From Halanaerobiales bacterium (GTDB lineage: Bacteria > Bacillota > Halanaerobiia > Halanaerobiales > M55B127), in contig JAGXLU010000016.1 in the NCBI GenBank assembly GCA_018334565.1, positions 1 through 37,124 on the forward strand: a stretch of 37,124 bases of DNA, read 5' to 3'. Shown one piece after another: positions 8,138 to 16,236 of the stretch (its first letter is position 1; the number at the start of each line of letters is the position of its first letter). The position numbers were made by a program, and so were the translations under genes. The notes beneath the pieces were generated by a model. The model was not told the origin of the DNA. It saw only the letters and a list, made by a program, of their open reading frames with translations, and did not search any database.

Positions 8138-9760
8138 TTGATTCAAAATAATAAGCAAAAAAAAGTTGCATATTTTTGTATGGAATATGGTATAAATAGT
8201 AATTTACGAATATATGCAGGCGGCCTGGGAATTCTCGCCGGAGATATTTTAAAAACCGCTCATGAATATGATTACCCCATTTTTGGCATTGGTATGCTCT
8301 GGCTGGAAGGTTATACAAAACAACTTATTGATGAAAATGGCCGTCCTTATGATAAATATCCTATAAATGAATATATTTATGATTATTTAGAAGATACAGA
8401 TGTAAAAGTCAATATTAAGGTTAAGGGTAAAGATATCAAGTTAAAGGTGTGGAAGCTAAAAACTGATTATATGAATACCCTCTACCTTCTTGACTCAAAT
8501 TTAGAGGAAAATGGTAAATATGGCTGGATAACTAAAAGATTATATGCCTGGGGAGAAGAAGAAAGAATTGCTCAGGAAATCGCGCTCGGTATTGGCGGAA
8601 TAAGGGCTATTAGAGCTCTTGGTTTAGACGTTGATGTCTATCACTTTAATGAAGGACATGCTGTGTTTGCAGGTACTGAAATAATTAATGAAAAAATGAA
8701 TAAAGGATTAGATTTTGCACAGGCCTTGACTGCTACTCAAAATAAAGTGGTGTTTACAACACATACTCCTGTTAAAAAAGGTAATGAAGAACATGAACAC
8801 AGCTTATTAAAAAGTATGGGGGCCTATAATGGGTTAACAAAAAGACAGATGATAAAAATTGGCAATGACCCTTTTGGTAATACAGTAGCCGGCTTGAAGT
8901 TAGCTAAAATATCTAACGGAGTAGCTCAGCTACATGGTGTAACAGCCAGACAGATGTGGGAACACATAGAAGGTAAATCTCCCATTAAAGCCATAACAAA
9001 TGGCATTCATCGTAAAACATGGGTGGATTCGCGTATATATAAAGCCTTTGAAGATGGTGATGATTTACTGCCTATACATCAACAATTGAAATCAGAGTTG
9101 ATTAATTACGTAAAGGATAAAACCAACAGTCAACTTGATAATGATAAACTTTTGATTGGCTTTGCCAGAAGAGCAGCTCCTTATAAAAGAGCAAATTTAA
9201 TATTCAGAAAGATGGATCTTGTAGATCCATATCTACGAGAAGGCAAAATACAGATAATTTTTTCTGGAAAAGCTCATCCTTTAGATGATAAAGGAAAAGA
9301 CTTAGTGGAAGAAATAGTTAATATCTCAAAAAAATATCCCAATAGTGTTGTGTTTTTAGAAGATTATGATATGGAAATTGCCAAGATGATGACCAGAGGT
9401 GTGGATGTTTGGTTGAATAATCCACGTAGGCCGAAAGAAGCCAGCGGTACTTCTGGTATGAAATCAGCTATGAACGGTGTCTTAAATTTGAGTATTCTAG
9501 ATGGTTGGTGGCCTGAGGCTTGTCAGCACGGTATGAATGGCTGGCAATTTGGTGATGGTTATATGGGTGATAATCAAGACAAACATGACCTTGATTCCCT
9601 TTATAGAGTGCTGTTAAAAGAAGTATTACCTACTTATTATGATCATAAAGCTAAATGGGAAGAGATGATGAACAACAGTATTGAGAGCACCTATGAAGAC
9701 TTTTCAGCCCGTAAAATGTTAGAAAATTATTATTTAAAGATGTACAGAAAAATTAAATAA
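8138..9760 (+). CDS. glgP: alpha-glucan phosphorylase, short form (GT35)
   Basis: PLP-dependent enzyme that releases glucose-1-phosphate from alpha-1,4-glucan ends. At 540 residues it belongs to the short 'alpha-glucan family phosphorylase' group rather than the roughly 800-residue glycogen phosphorylases. Marks seen are ACTIVE-site style blocks: YFCMEYG at the N-terminus, AGGLGILAGD (about 28-37), HFNEGHA (about 171-177), GFARRAAPYKRA (about 346-357) and the PLP site EASGTSGMKSAMNG with the Schiff-base lysine K442. The start is a TTG at 8138 with GGGAGAG about 10 nt upstream. No ATG fits the conserved N-terminus. It is 52 nt downstream of the SPS gene on the same strand and is followed by a strong terminator, so it is the last gene of the kinase-SPS-phosphorylase operon. 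Confidence 0.92.
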   Translation: MIQNNKQKKVAYFCMEYGINSNLRIYAGGLGILAGDILKTAHEYDYPIFGIGMLWLEGYTKQLIDENGRPYDKYPINEYIYDYLEDTDVKVNIKVKGKDIKLKVWKLKTDYMNTLYLLDSNLEENGKYGWITKRLYAWGEEERIAQEIALGIGGIRAIRALGLDVDVYHFNEGHAVFAGTEIINEKMNKGLDFAQALTATQNKVVFTTHTPVKKGNEEHEHSLLKSMGAYNGLTKRQMIKIGNDPFGNTVAGLKLAKISNGVAQLHGVTARQMWEHIEGKSPIKAITNGIHRKTWVDSRIYKAFEDGDDLLPIHQQLKSELINYVKDKTNSQLDNDKLLIGFARRAAPYKRANLIFRKMDLVDPYLREGKIQIIFSGKAHPLDDKGKDLVEEIVNISKKYPNSVVFLEDYDMEIAKMMTRGVDVWLNNPRRPKEASGTSGMKSAMNGVLNLSILDGWWPEACQHGMNGWQFGDGYMGDNQDKHDLDSLYRVLLKEVLPTYYDHKAKWEEMMNNSIESTYEDFSARKMLENYYLKMYRKIK

Positions 9761-9790
9761 ATTTTAAAAATCTTATAAATTCACACAACA

Positions 9791-9819
9791 AAAAAGGCCT
9801 CTGATATCAGGGGCCTTTT
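9791..9819. terminator. bidirectional rho-independent terminator
   Basis: AAAAGGCCTCTGA and TCAGGGGCCTTTT form a 13-bp stem with one G-T wobble and a 3-nt loop. Both flanks are A/T tracts. It lies between the convergent ends of glgP (+, 9760) and yggS (-, 9908) and can serve both. Confidence 0.88.
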
Positions 9820-9907
9820 AGAATCATTTTTCCCATTTATGTTTTTAAAACGTTTTTTAACTGTGTATTAATACCTGTATAAAATTTGTTATTAGACTCT
9901 GTTTAAT

Positions 9908-10603
9908 TTAATTTCTTGTTCCATATATTTTACTGCCAATTCGGACCATATTGGCTCCCTCTTTTAAGGCTATCTTATATGAATTACTCATTCCCATAGA
10001 GAGGTATTCCATCTTTACATTGCTCAGCTGCATTTTTTTTATATCATCAAATAATTCTTTAGTCTTTTGAAAACACTTCCTTGCTCTTTTTCTATCTTCT
10101 TTTGCTTGCATTGATTGATGGGGGGTAGAACCCATAGTCATTAAACCCATTATCTCTAGATTATCAAACTCCGCAATCCTTTTTATAACATCTATTAGCT
10201 TATTTGGTAATATACCTGATTTTTGTTCTTCTTCTCCACTATTGATTTCAATCAATACAGGCATACTTATATCAATCTGTTCACATTTTTGATTTATTTC
10301 ACGTGCAATATCTACAGAATTAATTGTTTCAATCATATCGAACATGTTAAGATTGGTCTTTCTTAATAAATCATGTTTTGCTTTATCAGGTATACCAATA
10401 AAATGCAACTGTGCCCTTCCCTGAATTTGACTATAAACCTTCTTTGCATCTTTAATATAGTTTTCACCAATAATTTTTATCCCCGCTTTAACCGATCTGA
10501 CAACATTTAAGGTTGACTGCCCCTTAGCAGCTGCAACTAATTTAACTTCAGGAGGTAAAACCTCAAGTATTTCATAAACGTTCTCCTTAACTTTTGTTCC
10601 CAT
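9908..10603 (-). CDS. YggS/PROSC-family PLP-binding protein
   Basis: Member of the alanine-racemase N-terminal-like barrel family involved in PLP homeostasis; no enzymatic reaction is established for the family. The 231-residue protein shows the PLP lysine K27 in LVAAAKG, GENYIKDA, HFIG, GLMTMG and the phosphate-binding C-terminal pattern LSMGMSNSY with VRIGSKIYG. Several blocks differ from the usual family text: VAVSK is replaced by VAAAK, and the segment after HFIG lacks the usual LQxNK. It is thus a divergent member. The ATG at 10603 follows AAAGGAG with about 8 nt spacing. The ferredoxin gene ends 50 nt upstream on the same strand, so the two probably form an operon. Confidence 0.85.
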   Translation of the reverse strand: MGTKVKENVYEILEVLPPEVKLVAAAKGQSTLNVVRSVKAGIKIIGENYIKDAKKVYSQIQGRAQLHFIGIPDKAKHDLLRKTNLNMFDMIETINSVDIAREINQKCEQIDISMPVLIEINSGEEEQKSGILPNKLIDVIKRIAEFDNLEIMGLMTMGSTPHQSMQAKEDRKRARKCFQKTKELFDDIKKMQLSNVKMEYLSMGMSNSYKIALKEGANMVRIGSKIYGTRN

Positions 10604-10653
10604 ATTAAAAACTCCTTTATTCGGTTTTTTAAATATTTTTCAATATAAATAAT

Positions 10654-10986
10654 TTAACTTCTGTTTTTCTTTTTTCTACCTCTTTTGCCTTGGCCTCTGC
10701 CCATTTTAGTTCTCCCCCTGTTTCTATCTTTATTAAATCCTCTGTCTGAGATGGGATCGGAACAATCTCTACGCATATTCGTAGAAAAACTAATTTGGGA
10801 ATCTTTATTCTTAGTATCATCAATATAAATAGCATTTTCCGGACATACCCGGGAGCAAATCCCGCATTCCCTGCATTTAACTTGATTAATCTCCACCTTT
10901 TTGTTAACAATTTTTATAGCAGAAGAGGGACAGGCCTCAATGCACTTCTGACATCCAACACATTTACTTTGATCTATTTTAAACAT
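10654..10986 (-). CDS. 2[4Fe-4S] ferredoxin with a basic Gly/Arg/Lys tail
   Basis: Small electron-transfer protein of 110 residues. Two classical cluster motifs are present: C9-x2-C12-x2-C15-x3-C19 followed by P, and C38-x2-C41-x2-C44-x3-C48 followed by P. The ferredoxin domain ends near residue 58. The rest is low-complexity and strongly basic, with repeats such as MGRGQGKRGRKKKNR at the C-terminus. The ATG at 10986 has GAGAGGAG about 7 nt upstream. It is followed by the YggS-type gene on the same strand. The redox partner is not identifiable from this window. The tail could be a docking or nucleic-acid-contact element, but that is speculation. Confidence 0.88.
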   Translation of the reverse strand: MFKIDQSKCVGCQKCIEACPSSAIKIVNKKVEINQVKCRECGICSRVCPENAIYIDDTKNKDSQISFSTNMRRDCSDPISDRGFNKDRNRGRTKMGRGQGKRGRKKKNRS

Positions 10987-11095
10987 TTCTTTACTCCTCT
11001 CAATATTAATAAATCCATTAAATAAAAAAATACTATGTTAATATATTAAGAAATATTTATTATATATCATCAGGTCAACTTCTTACTTTCTACTT

Positions 11096-11410
11096 TTAAG
11101 TTTCTTCTGCAATTATTAAAGCTAATCTACAGATGCCTTCAACAACTGTATCAAATTCAGGCAAAGTTCCATATTGGGCAAATACCGTCACCGGCCTACC
11201 CTGATTAAGTAGTATACCATCAACTTTTATCTTCTTTTCATAAGCTTGAATATCTATTCTCCAGCCTTTTTTTAGTAAGCTAGTAACTATGAGCCAAACT
11301 TGTGATAAACTCTCTTGATCTGTTAAACTTCGCAATTTAACATCATGTTTTTGATTTATTAATTTCAAAAGACTCTTATTGTCCAATTTAAATATCTCAG
11401 CTCTATTCAT
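11096..11410 (-). CDS. uncharacterised 104-residue protein in the fur-like operon
   Basis: I do not recognise this protein. It is soluble, with no signal peptide, membrane segment or cysteine pair. Visible blocks are QVWLIVTSLLKKGWRIDIQAY (about 37-57) and a C-terminal VEGICRLALIIAEE. The spacing of W, G and 'ICR-AL' faintly recalls the small ABA-sandwich domains found in phage proteins, but this is too weak to name. The ATG at 11410 is preceded by GAGGTATC at a usable distance. It begins 33 nt after the Fur-family gene on the same strand, so it is probably co-expressed with it. Confidence 0.7.
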   Translation of the reverse strand: MNRAEIFKLDNKSLLKLINQKHDVKLRSLTDQESLSQVWLIVTSLLKKGWRIDIQAYEKKIKVDGILLNQGRPVTVFAQYGTLPEFDTVVEGICRLALIIAEET

Positions 11411-11443
11411 TTTGATACCTCCTCAACATGGGATTTTCAATCC

Positions 11444-11875
11444 TTATTTATCATCTTTTTTACATTGATGACAAATTCCATAAACTGTCAATCTATGATC
11501 TGTAACTTCATAATTATTTTTCTTTTCTAATTTATCTAAATAGTCATCAAATGGACATTCAATATCTTGAATATGCCCACAACTTATGCATATTAAGTGA
11601 TGATGATGATTCTCCTTTATTAACTCAAAATAACTTTCTGTGACATTATTGATATTTAATTTCCTGACTATATTATTTTTCTCAAACACATTTAGATTTC
11701 TGTAGATGGTCGATAATTTCAAATGTGGGTTATTATCTTTGATCTTATAGTAGATTTCTTTGGCTGAAAGTGGCATATTTTCTGCAGACATTAATTTTAA
11801 AATTGCCCTTCTCTGCCTGGTGTTTTTAAGCTTTCTTTTTTTTAATATTTCTCTAGGAAAAAGAAAATCATGCAT
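11444..11875 (-). CDS. Fur-family metal- or peroxide-responsive repressor
   Basis: DNA-binding regulator of the Fur/PerR/Zur group, 143 residues. The N-terminal winged helix has NTRQRRAILKLM and the recognition-helix block LKLSTIYRNLNVFEK. The C-terminal dimerisation half has a run of histidines (90-93), then two Cys pairs, C96-x2-C99 and C135-x2-C138, the usual structural zinc site. Which signal it senses (iron, zinc or peroxide) cannot be read from sequence. The ATG at 11875 follows AAAGGAGTG with about 8 nt spacing. A strong promoter with a palindrome at its start point lies about 120-170 nt upstream, which suggests autoregulation. Confidence 0.9.
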   Translation of the reverse strand: MHDFLFPREILKKRKLKNTRQRRAILKLMSAENMPLSAKEIYYKIKDNNPHLKLSTIYRNLNVFEKNNIVRKLNINNVTESYFELIKENHHHHLICISCGHIQDIECPFDDYLDKLEKKNNYEVTDHRLTVYGICHQCKKDDK

Positions 11876-11986
11876 GTTAATTACACTCCTTTATAAGTTT
11901 TTATTGGTTCTAAAATTAACTGAGAAAACTGAATCTAATCAAGATATTAACAGCCGCTGTGTTTCTATATAAATATCCAGTATTAA

Positions 11987-12010
11987 ATGCAATTGATTTG
12001 CATTATCAAT
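11987..12010 (-). promoter_or_regulatory. putative Fur-type operator (two overlapping palindromes)
   Basis: ATTGAT-7 nt-ATCAAT (11992-12010) overlaps ATGCAA-5 nt-TTGCAT (11987-12003); both have perfect 6-bp arms. The first resembles the TGAT...ATCA skeleton of Fur-family boxes. It covers the expected transcription start (about 12012) of the promoter at 12019-12047, a classic position for repression. Confidence 0.55.
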
Positions 12011-12018
12011 ATGTAAAT

Positions 12019-12047
12019 AGTATATTGTACAACATAGATATTGTCAA
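12019..12047 (-). promoter_or_regulatory. strong sigma-A promoter of the fur-like operon
   Basis: On the minus strand TTGACA (12047-12042), exactly 17 nt, then TATACT (12024-12019). This is the best consensus promoter in the window. It predicts a leader of about 135 nt before the ATG at 11875. Confidence 0.8.
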
Positions 12048-12060
12048 GTTAACCCTCCAT

Positions 12061-12374
12061 CCAAATCAAAAACAAGATCTAAATAAAGTTGCTTTTTTGT
12101 TGCACTTACAAAGTTAAAATTTAACCTTTTTCCAAACAGCTTTAAACAAAATTCCGTATTTAAGTTATGCGCCTATTAATAGGCACCGCTTATTCTTTTT
12201 GTAAGCATTCACAACTTCATTACGCATCACTTATTCCATTTTGCTCATTTACACTAAGAAAAGGAAACAGTAATATATCGACACTTGAATCATAATTTTA
12301 AATAAGATATTCTTACGGAACTTTAATTAAATAACTGTATTTTTTCGCAAATTATTTACAAAACTGATTTAAAT
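12061..12374. other. gene-free stretch with a 14-bp palindrome
   Basis: No gene or RNA is recognised here. It contains a perfect 14-bp palindrome GCCTATTAATAGGC (12171-12184) and GTTAAA-A-TTTAAC a little upstream. On the minus strand, one frame reads like a short broken coding sequence (for example VMRNEVVNAYKKNKRC before several stops), which may be a decayed remnant. Confidence 0.4.
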
Positions 12375-13625
12375 CTATTTGTTACTCACTGATTTGATAT
12401 CTGACAAGCTTATTATTATATATAAAATTATCATGGTAATAAATGCTATCTCAAACATAATCCATAAACCCCACAAATCCGCAGCTGCTCCTAAGATGGG
12501 AGCTAATATTATGATGATTATAGTGCGAAGCTGGGCCTCTATCGATAACATTGTTGCTCTATTATCACTTTTTATTACTGAACTTAGATAATCTAACATG
12601 AAGGGACGCCTCAAATTTCTCACAATGTAATAAAAAATAAAAAATAATATTATAAACAAAGGAGAATCTATTAAATATAATACACCAATACTGCCTATCA
12701 AAAATCCACTAAATATATATATATAATTCAATACCTTAAAAGAACCCACAAAGTATTTTTTTAATCTAAAAGAATTGCGAGTGGTAAAAGAGGTAATTAT
12801 ATTGATCATAAAATATGAAATGCCCAGCAAAATAGATAACTTCTTCTCTTCAGTAGCAAATAAGTATCCTATAGAAAGCACTGCTAACTGAGTTTTCAAA
12901 AGGGGCTGCAGATAATCTTTCAAAACCTTAAAATAACCATCATATATGCCGGAGTTAATTAGGCCCATCCTAAGATGAAAAATATTTTTGATGTTAACAA
13001 AACTCTCTTTTACTTTCTTCAATAACTCTGAAAATTCGATTTTTTTATTTTTCACACCTTCTAGATAGTCTGGATAAGAACTAATTAAAAGAAAGTCGAT
13101 TATATAAGGAATAATAGAAAAGAGAAAAATAAAGCGATAACCTGATTCAATAAATACTATTGCAGCACCTAAAAGGGCAGACAAAGAAGAGCCGAGTAAC
13201 GAATATGATTTCGTCCTTCCATATACTTCTACCTTTTGGTCGCTTATATTCTTATAATCAAGATAGGAAAAAATAATTGCCTTATGAGTCCCGCTTCTAA
13301 AAGCTTCTCCTGCTCCAAAAAACACCATGGCTATAACTACAACAATAAAATTAAACCCAAAATAAAAAAATACAAATGAAATAATATAAAAAATGAAACA
13401 TATTTTCAAAGAACTTTTCCGACCATAATTATCTGCAAAAATTCCAGAAGGTATCTCAAATACATTTTTAATAATTTCTCTAATAGATATAACTGTACCG
13501 ATCTGAAAGTATGATAGTCCAATTGATAAAAAAAATATATACAAAAATGGCTCAAAAAATTTTAAGTTTTTAAAAAATCCATAAAAACTAAATTTCCAAA
13601 TATTTTTATCTTTTTTGATATCCAT
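12375..13625 (-). CDS. MFS-family transporter
   Basis: Integral membrane protein of 416 residues with about 12 hydrophobic segments, of the major facilitator superfamily. The loop between helices 2 and 3 carries GIFADNYGRKSSLK, matching the MFS motif A (G-x3-D-x2-GR+x+). The substrate is unknown. The best start is the ATG at 13625, with GAGGTG 7 nt upstream; a GTG at 13643 in the same frame lies within that ribosome site and is rejected. It is a single gene on the minus strand, divergent from the HIT gene. Upstream (13691-13710) is a short inverted repeat ACAGT/ACTGT of unknown meaning. Confidence 0.85.
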   Translation of the reverse strand: MDIKKDKNIWKFSFYGFFKNLKFFEPFLYIFFLSIGLSYFQIGTVISIREIIKNVFEIPSGIFADNYGRKSSLKICFIFYIISFVFFYFGFNFIVVVIAMVFFGAGEAFRSGTHKAIIFSYLDYKNISDQKVEVYGRTKSYSLLGSSLSALLGAAIVFIESGYRFIFLFSIIPYIIDFLLISSYPDYLEGVKNKKIEFSELLKKVKESFVNIKNIFHLRMGLINSGIYDGYFKVLKDYLQPLLKTQLAVLSIGYLFATEEKKLSILLGISYFMINIITSFTTRNSFRLKKYFVGSFKVLNYIYIFSGFLIGSIGVLYLIDSPLFIILFFIFYYIVRNLRRPFMLDYLSSVIKSDNRATMLSIEAQLRTIIIIILAPILGAAADLWGLWIMFEIAFITMIILYIIISLSDIKSVSNK

Positions 13626-13884
13626 CAAAAAACACCTCAACACTTTATTAAGTCATTTTAAACGCAGAAAATGTTGTCTTTTTATAATTTTAACAGTTAC
13701 ATACTACTGTAAAAATTTATTTAATATGTATTTCCAATCAAAAACATCTAAATCGTTAATTAATCAAATAAACCAAAGATAACAAGCTACAAGTTTATGA
13801 AGTAATATATAAATGAACAAGGTTTTCTATTCTTTTTGCCAAAGTATATATACATAAAATATATTTTTAAATGAGGTGATTGAT

Positions 13885-14256
13885 GTGGAGTGCCCATTTT
13901 GCAGAAACTTAGATACCGTAAAGGAGAGCGAATTATCTTTTGCAATTTTTGATAAACACCCTGTTAGTAGGGGCCATCTTCTTATTATTACAAAAAGACA
14001 TATCAGTAGTATTTTTGAAGCTAGCAGTAAAGAAAAAAAAGATCTTTTTAAACTATTAGAAAATTGCAAAGACTACTTAGATGAACAATACAAACCCTCT
14101 GGTTACAATATAGGAATCAATCAGGGTAAACATGCAGGACAAACCATACGCCATCTCCATATTCACTTAATTCCCAGATATAAAGGTGATATCGAGGATC
14201 CAACTGGAGGAATTAGAGGGGTGATTCCTCAAAAGAGAATCTATCCAGCCAAATAA
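13885..14256 (+). CDS. HIT-family nucleotide-binding protein
   Basis: Small nucleotide hydrolase or transferase of the histidine-triad family, 123 residues from the GTG at 13885. The catalytic triad HLHIHLIP is present (H90, H92, H94). An N-terminal CPFC pair (C3, C6) together with the RHIS histidine gives the zinc site of the Hint-like branch. GAGGTGAT lies just before GTG 13885. The GTG at 13876 in the same frame falls inside the ribosome site, so I do not use it. It stands alone on the plus strand, convergent with the flippase gene. The physiological substrate of such proteins is often unknown. Confidence 0.9.
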   Translation: MECPFCRNLDTVKESELSFAIFDKHPVSRGHLLIITKRHISSIFEASSKEKKDLFKLLENCKDYLDEQYKPSGYNIGINQGKHAGQTIRHLHIHLIPRYKGDIEDPTGGIRGVIPQKRIYPAK

Positions 14257-14297
14257 ATTTTCAATTTTAATCAGTTATTATATTGGCCAGCTTACTT

Positions 14298-15635
14298 TCA
14301 AATATCTTTCGCTTGTGTTTTGATTAATATAGTTTCCAAAAACTCACCGATTGTAAATGCAATAGCCCCCAATACTGCCGGCTCTATATTAAAATATACG
14401 TTAAGTAATCCCAAAACAATCAATAAAAATAATATAACTCCAAAAAGATTTAAACTCTTTGCCTTGGCAATAATTGTCGTAGTCCTCCTTTTCATCATTA
14501 CCCCCCAGTAGGTTTCTCTGAATGCGCGGGCTAATGGAAAAACTGAAAAAGCCAAGATAACCTTGTTAGACAATAATGCTATCTCATGTGATACAGAAAT
14601 TAAATTATATAAAACAAAATAACCAATAGGACTTAAAGCAAAAATAACTGTAATTATAGAGCTTAAAAGTCCCAGAGATAAATTGAATATTTTAATTACT
14701 TTCATATTATCAGCATTATTATGATAAACCAGTGATATTTGATGAAGCATTCTTAAAGGGCCAGAGATCATCGTAATCAATGTCCAGCCAACACCGTAAG
14801 CTGCTAATGAACTTACTGGGGAACTGCTGCGAGCTAGTCCACTTTGGATAACAGGCTGAATCGACATAGTAATCATAGTTGTAAACCCAAGTGGTATAAA
14901 AAATTTTAATATTTTATAATAATTTAAGTCTTTTTTATCAAAACAAGAAGGTGGTAACTTCTTAACAGCATTTAATATGCTTTTAAACCTATATTTTAAT
15001 CCCCCTAATATAAATAAACCCTCTAGCCCAATTCCTGCCACAAAAGCAATACAACCAGCCATAACACCGCTAATAACATTGTTTTTTGAAATCCACCATG
15101 AAAAAATAATAATTGCTATAACTCTTATAATCACACCAGGTACAATTAAAAAAGTCTTTTTCAAACTGGCAGCTAAACCTTGATAGGCATTTCTTAAACT
15201 CACTACTATCGGTAAAAAGGCTGTAATCATAATTGCAGAAGTAGCCAGATCAATTTCTTTTTTGTTCTGCAAACCAATAATGTTTCTAAAAACAATATCC
15301 CCCAACGGGGTAATGCCTATCATCATTAATATAATAAAAAGAAGCAAAACTAATAATAATGTAAAATTTCTAACAAGATGATAACTATTTTTATCTTCAA
15401 CTATGGAAGTAAATAGGGGTCTTGTCATAATTGAAGGGCCATTTATAATACCGCTAACACTTTTAACCACTGTATAAATAGCTATATTTAACTCGGGCAA
15501 AGGCATCCTAGCCAAAGCTCCATTAATAACGGTATGAGATAAAGAAACTAAAATAGGAAATACAGCTAGAGGGAAAAAAAATTTAATTAAAATATTATAA
15601 TCTAATTCACTTCTGCCTTCATCCACTTTTGCCAT
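14298..15635 (-). CDS. MOP-superfamily flippase/exporter-like membrane protein with internal duplication
   Basis: Polytopic membrane protein of 445 residues with about 12 hydrophobic helices. The two halves clearly repeat. FFFPLAVFPILVSLSHTVINGALAR near the N-terminus matches FFIPLGFTTMITMSIQPVIQSGLAR after residue 240. SVSGIINGPSIMTRPLF matches TLITMISGPLRMLHQIS. LRNAYQGLAASLKKT matches FRETYWGVMMKRRTT. This 6+6 layout fits the MATE/polysaccharide-flippase superfamily or its ANK-like relatives, but the substrate is unknown. The start is uncertain: the ATG at 15635 sits 1 nt after GGAGG, so the GTG at 15626 (10 nt spacing) may be the true start. It is the last gene of the minus-strand cluster beginning at 18240. 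Confidence 0.78.
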   Translation of the reverse strand: MAKVDEGRSELDYNILIKFFFPLAVFPILVSLSHTVINGALARMPLPELNIAIYTVVKSVSGIINGPSIMTRPLFTSIVEDKNSYHLVRNFTLLLVLLLFIILMMIGITPLGDIVFRNIIGLQNKKEIDLATSAIMITAFLPIVVSLRNAYQGLAASLKKTFLIVPGVIIRVIAIIIFSWWISKNNVISGVMAGCIAFVAGIGLEGLFILGGLKYRFKSILNAVKKLPPSCFDKKDLNYYKILKFFIPLGFTTMITMSIQPVIQSGLARSSSPVSSLAAYGVGWTLITMISGPLRMLHQISLVYHNNADNMKVIKIFNLSLGLLSSIITVIFALSPIGYFVLYNLISVSHEIALLSNKVILAFSVFPLARAFRETYWGVMMKRRTTTIIAKAKSLNLFGVILFLLIVLGLLNVYFNIEPAVLGAIAFTIGEFLETILIKTQAKDI

Positions 15636-15667
15636 ACCTCCATTTATAAATTGCTTATTGTCCTCAA

Positions 15668-16216
15668 CTAATTTTGTATTAACATCGATTTTCTTAAATC
15701 ATCTGCATATTTTTTTGATTCCAGATATTCTACAATAGTTAGAGCAAATTCTAAAGCAACTCCTGGTCCTCTTCCTGTAATAATATTATCATCTCTGACT
15801 ACCATCTCTTCTAAATAATTACATGACTGCATCTCTTTGGCAAAGCCAGGATAGCTTGTAGCGTCTTTGCCCTCCAGAAGGTCAGCTGCTTCCAGAACAA
15901 TGGGAGCTGCACATATGGCCGCTAAAAGTCCATCTTTTTCATTTAATTTTCTCAGATACTCTAAAACTTTTGAACTTTCAAGCAAATTATTAGCTCCAGG
16001 TATTCCTCCCGGTAAAACAATTCCATTAAATTCACTTATGTTAACTTCATCAATCAATTTATCTGCAGTAATTATTATACCATGACCTCCTTGTACTCGT
16101 AGGGAATCCAAGCCAGTTGTTACAACCTCTATGCTTGCCCTCCTAAGAACATCAATGTTAGTCACAGCTTCAATTTCTTCAAAACCAGGTGCTAAAGGTA
16201 TTAATACTTTACTCAT
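15668..16216 (-). CDS. DJ-1/PfpI family protein
   Basis: Small flavodoxin-like fold protein of 182 residues in the DJ-1/YajL branch. The conserved pair is visible: E16 in GFEEIE and nucleophilic C102 in AAICAAP, with VLPGG (about 67-71) and a TGRGPGVALEFAL block near 147-159. Reported activities for the family include glyoxalase and disputed deglycase or stress-chaperone roles, so I assign only the family. GGAGGA lies about 9 nt before the ATG at 16216. It begins 20 nt after the epimerase gene and ends 32 nt before the flippase gene, which fits co-transcription. Confidence 0.9.
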   Translation of the reverse strand: MSKVLIPLAPGFEEIEAVTNIDVLRRASIEVVTTGLDSLRVQGGHGIIITADKLIDEVNISEFNGIVLPGGIPGANNLLESSKVLEYLRKLNEKDGLLAAICAAPIVLEAADLLEGKDATSYPGFAKEMQSCNYLEEMVVRDDNIITGRGPGVALEFALTIVEYLESKKYADDLRKSMLIQN

Positions 16217-16236
16217 CTAATCATTCCTCCTTTATT

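Noticed and set aside
10629-10910. 93-codon minus-strand frame overlapping the ferredoxin gene
   Set aside because: It overlaps a gene with two perfect cluster motifs, in another frame, and has no ribosome site.
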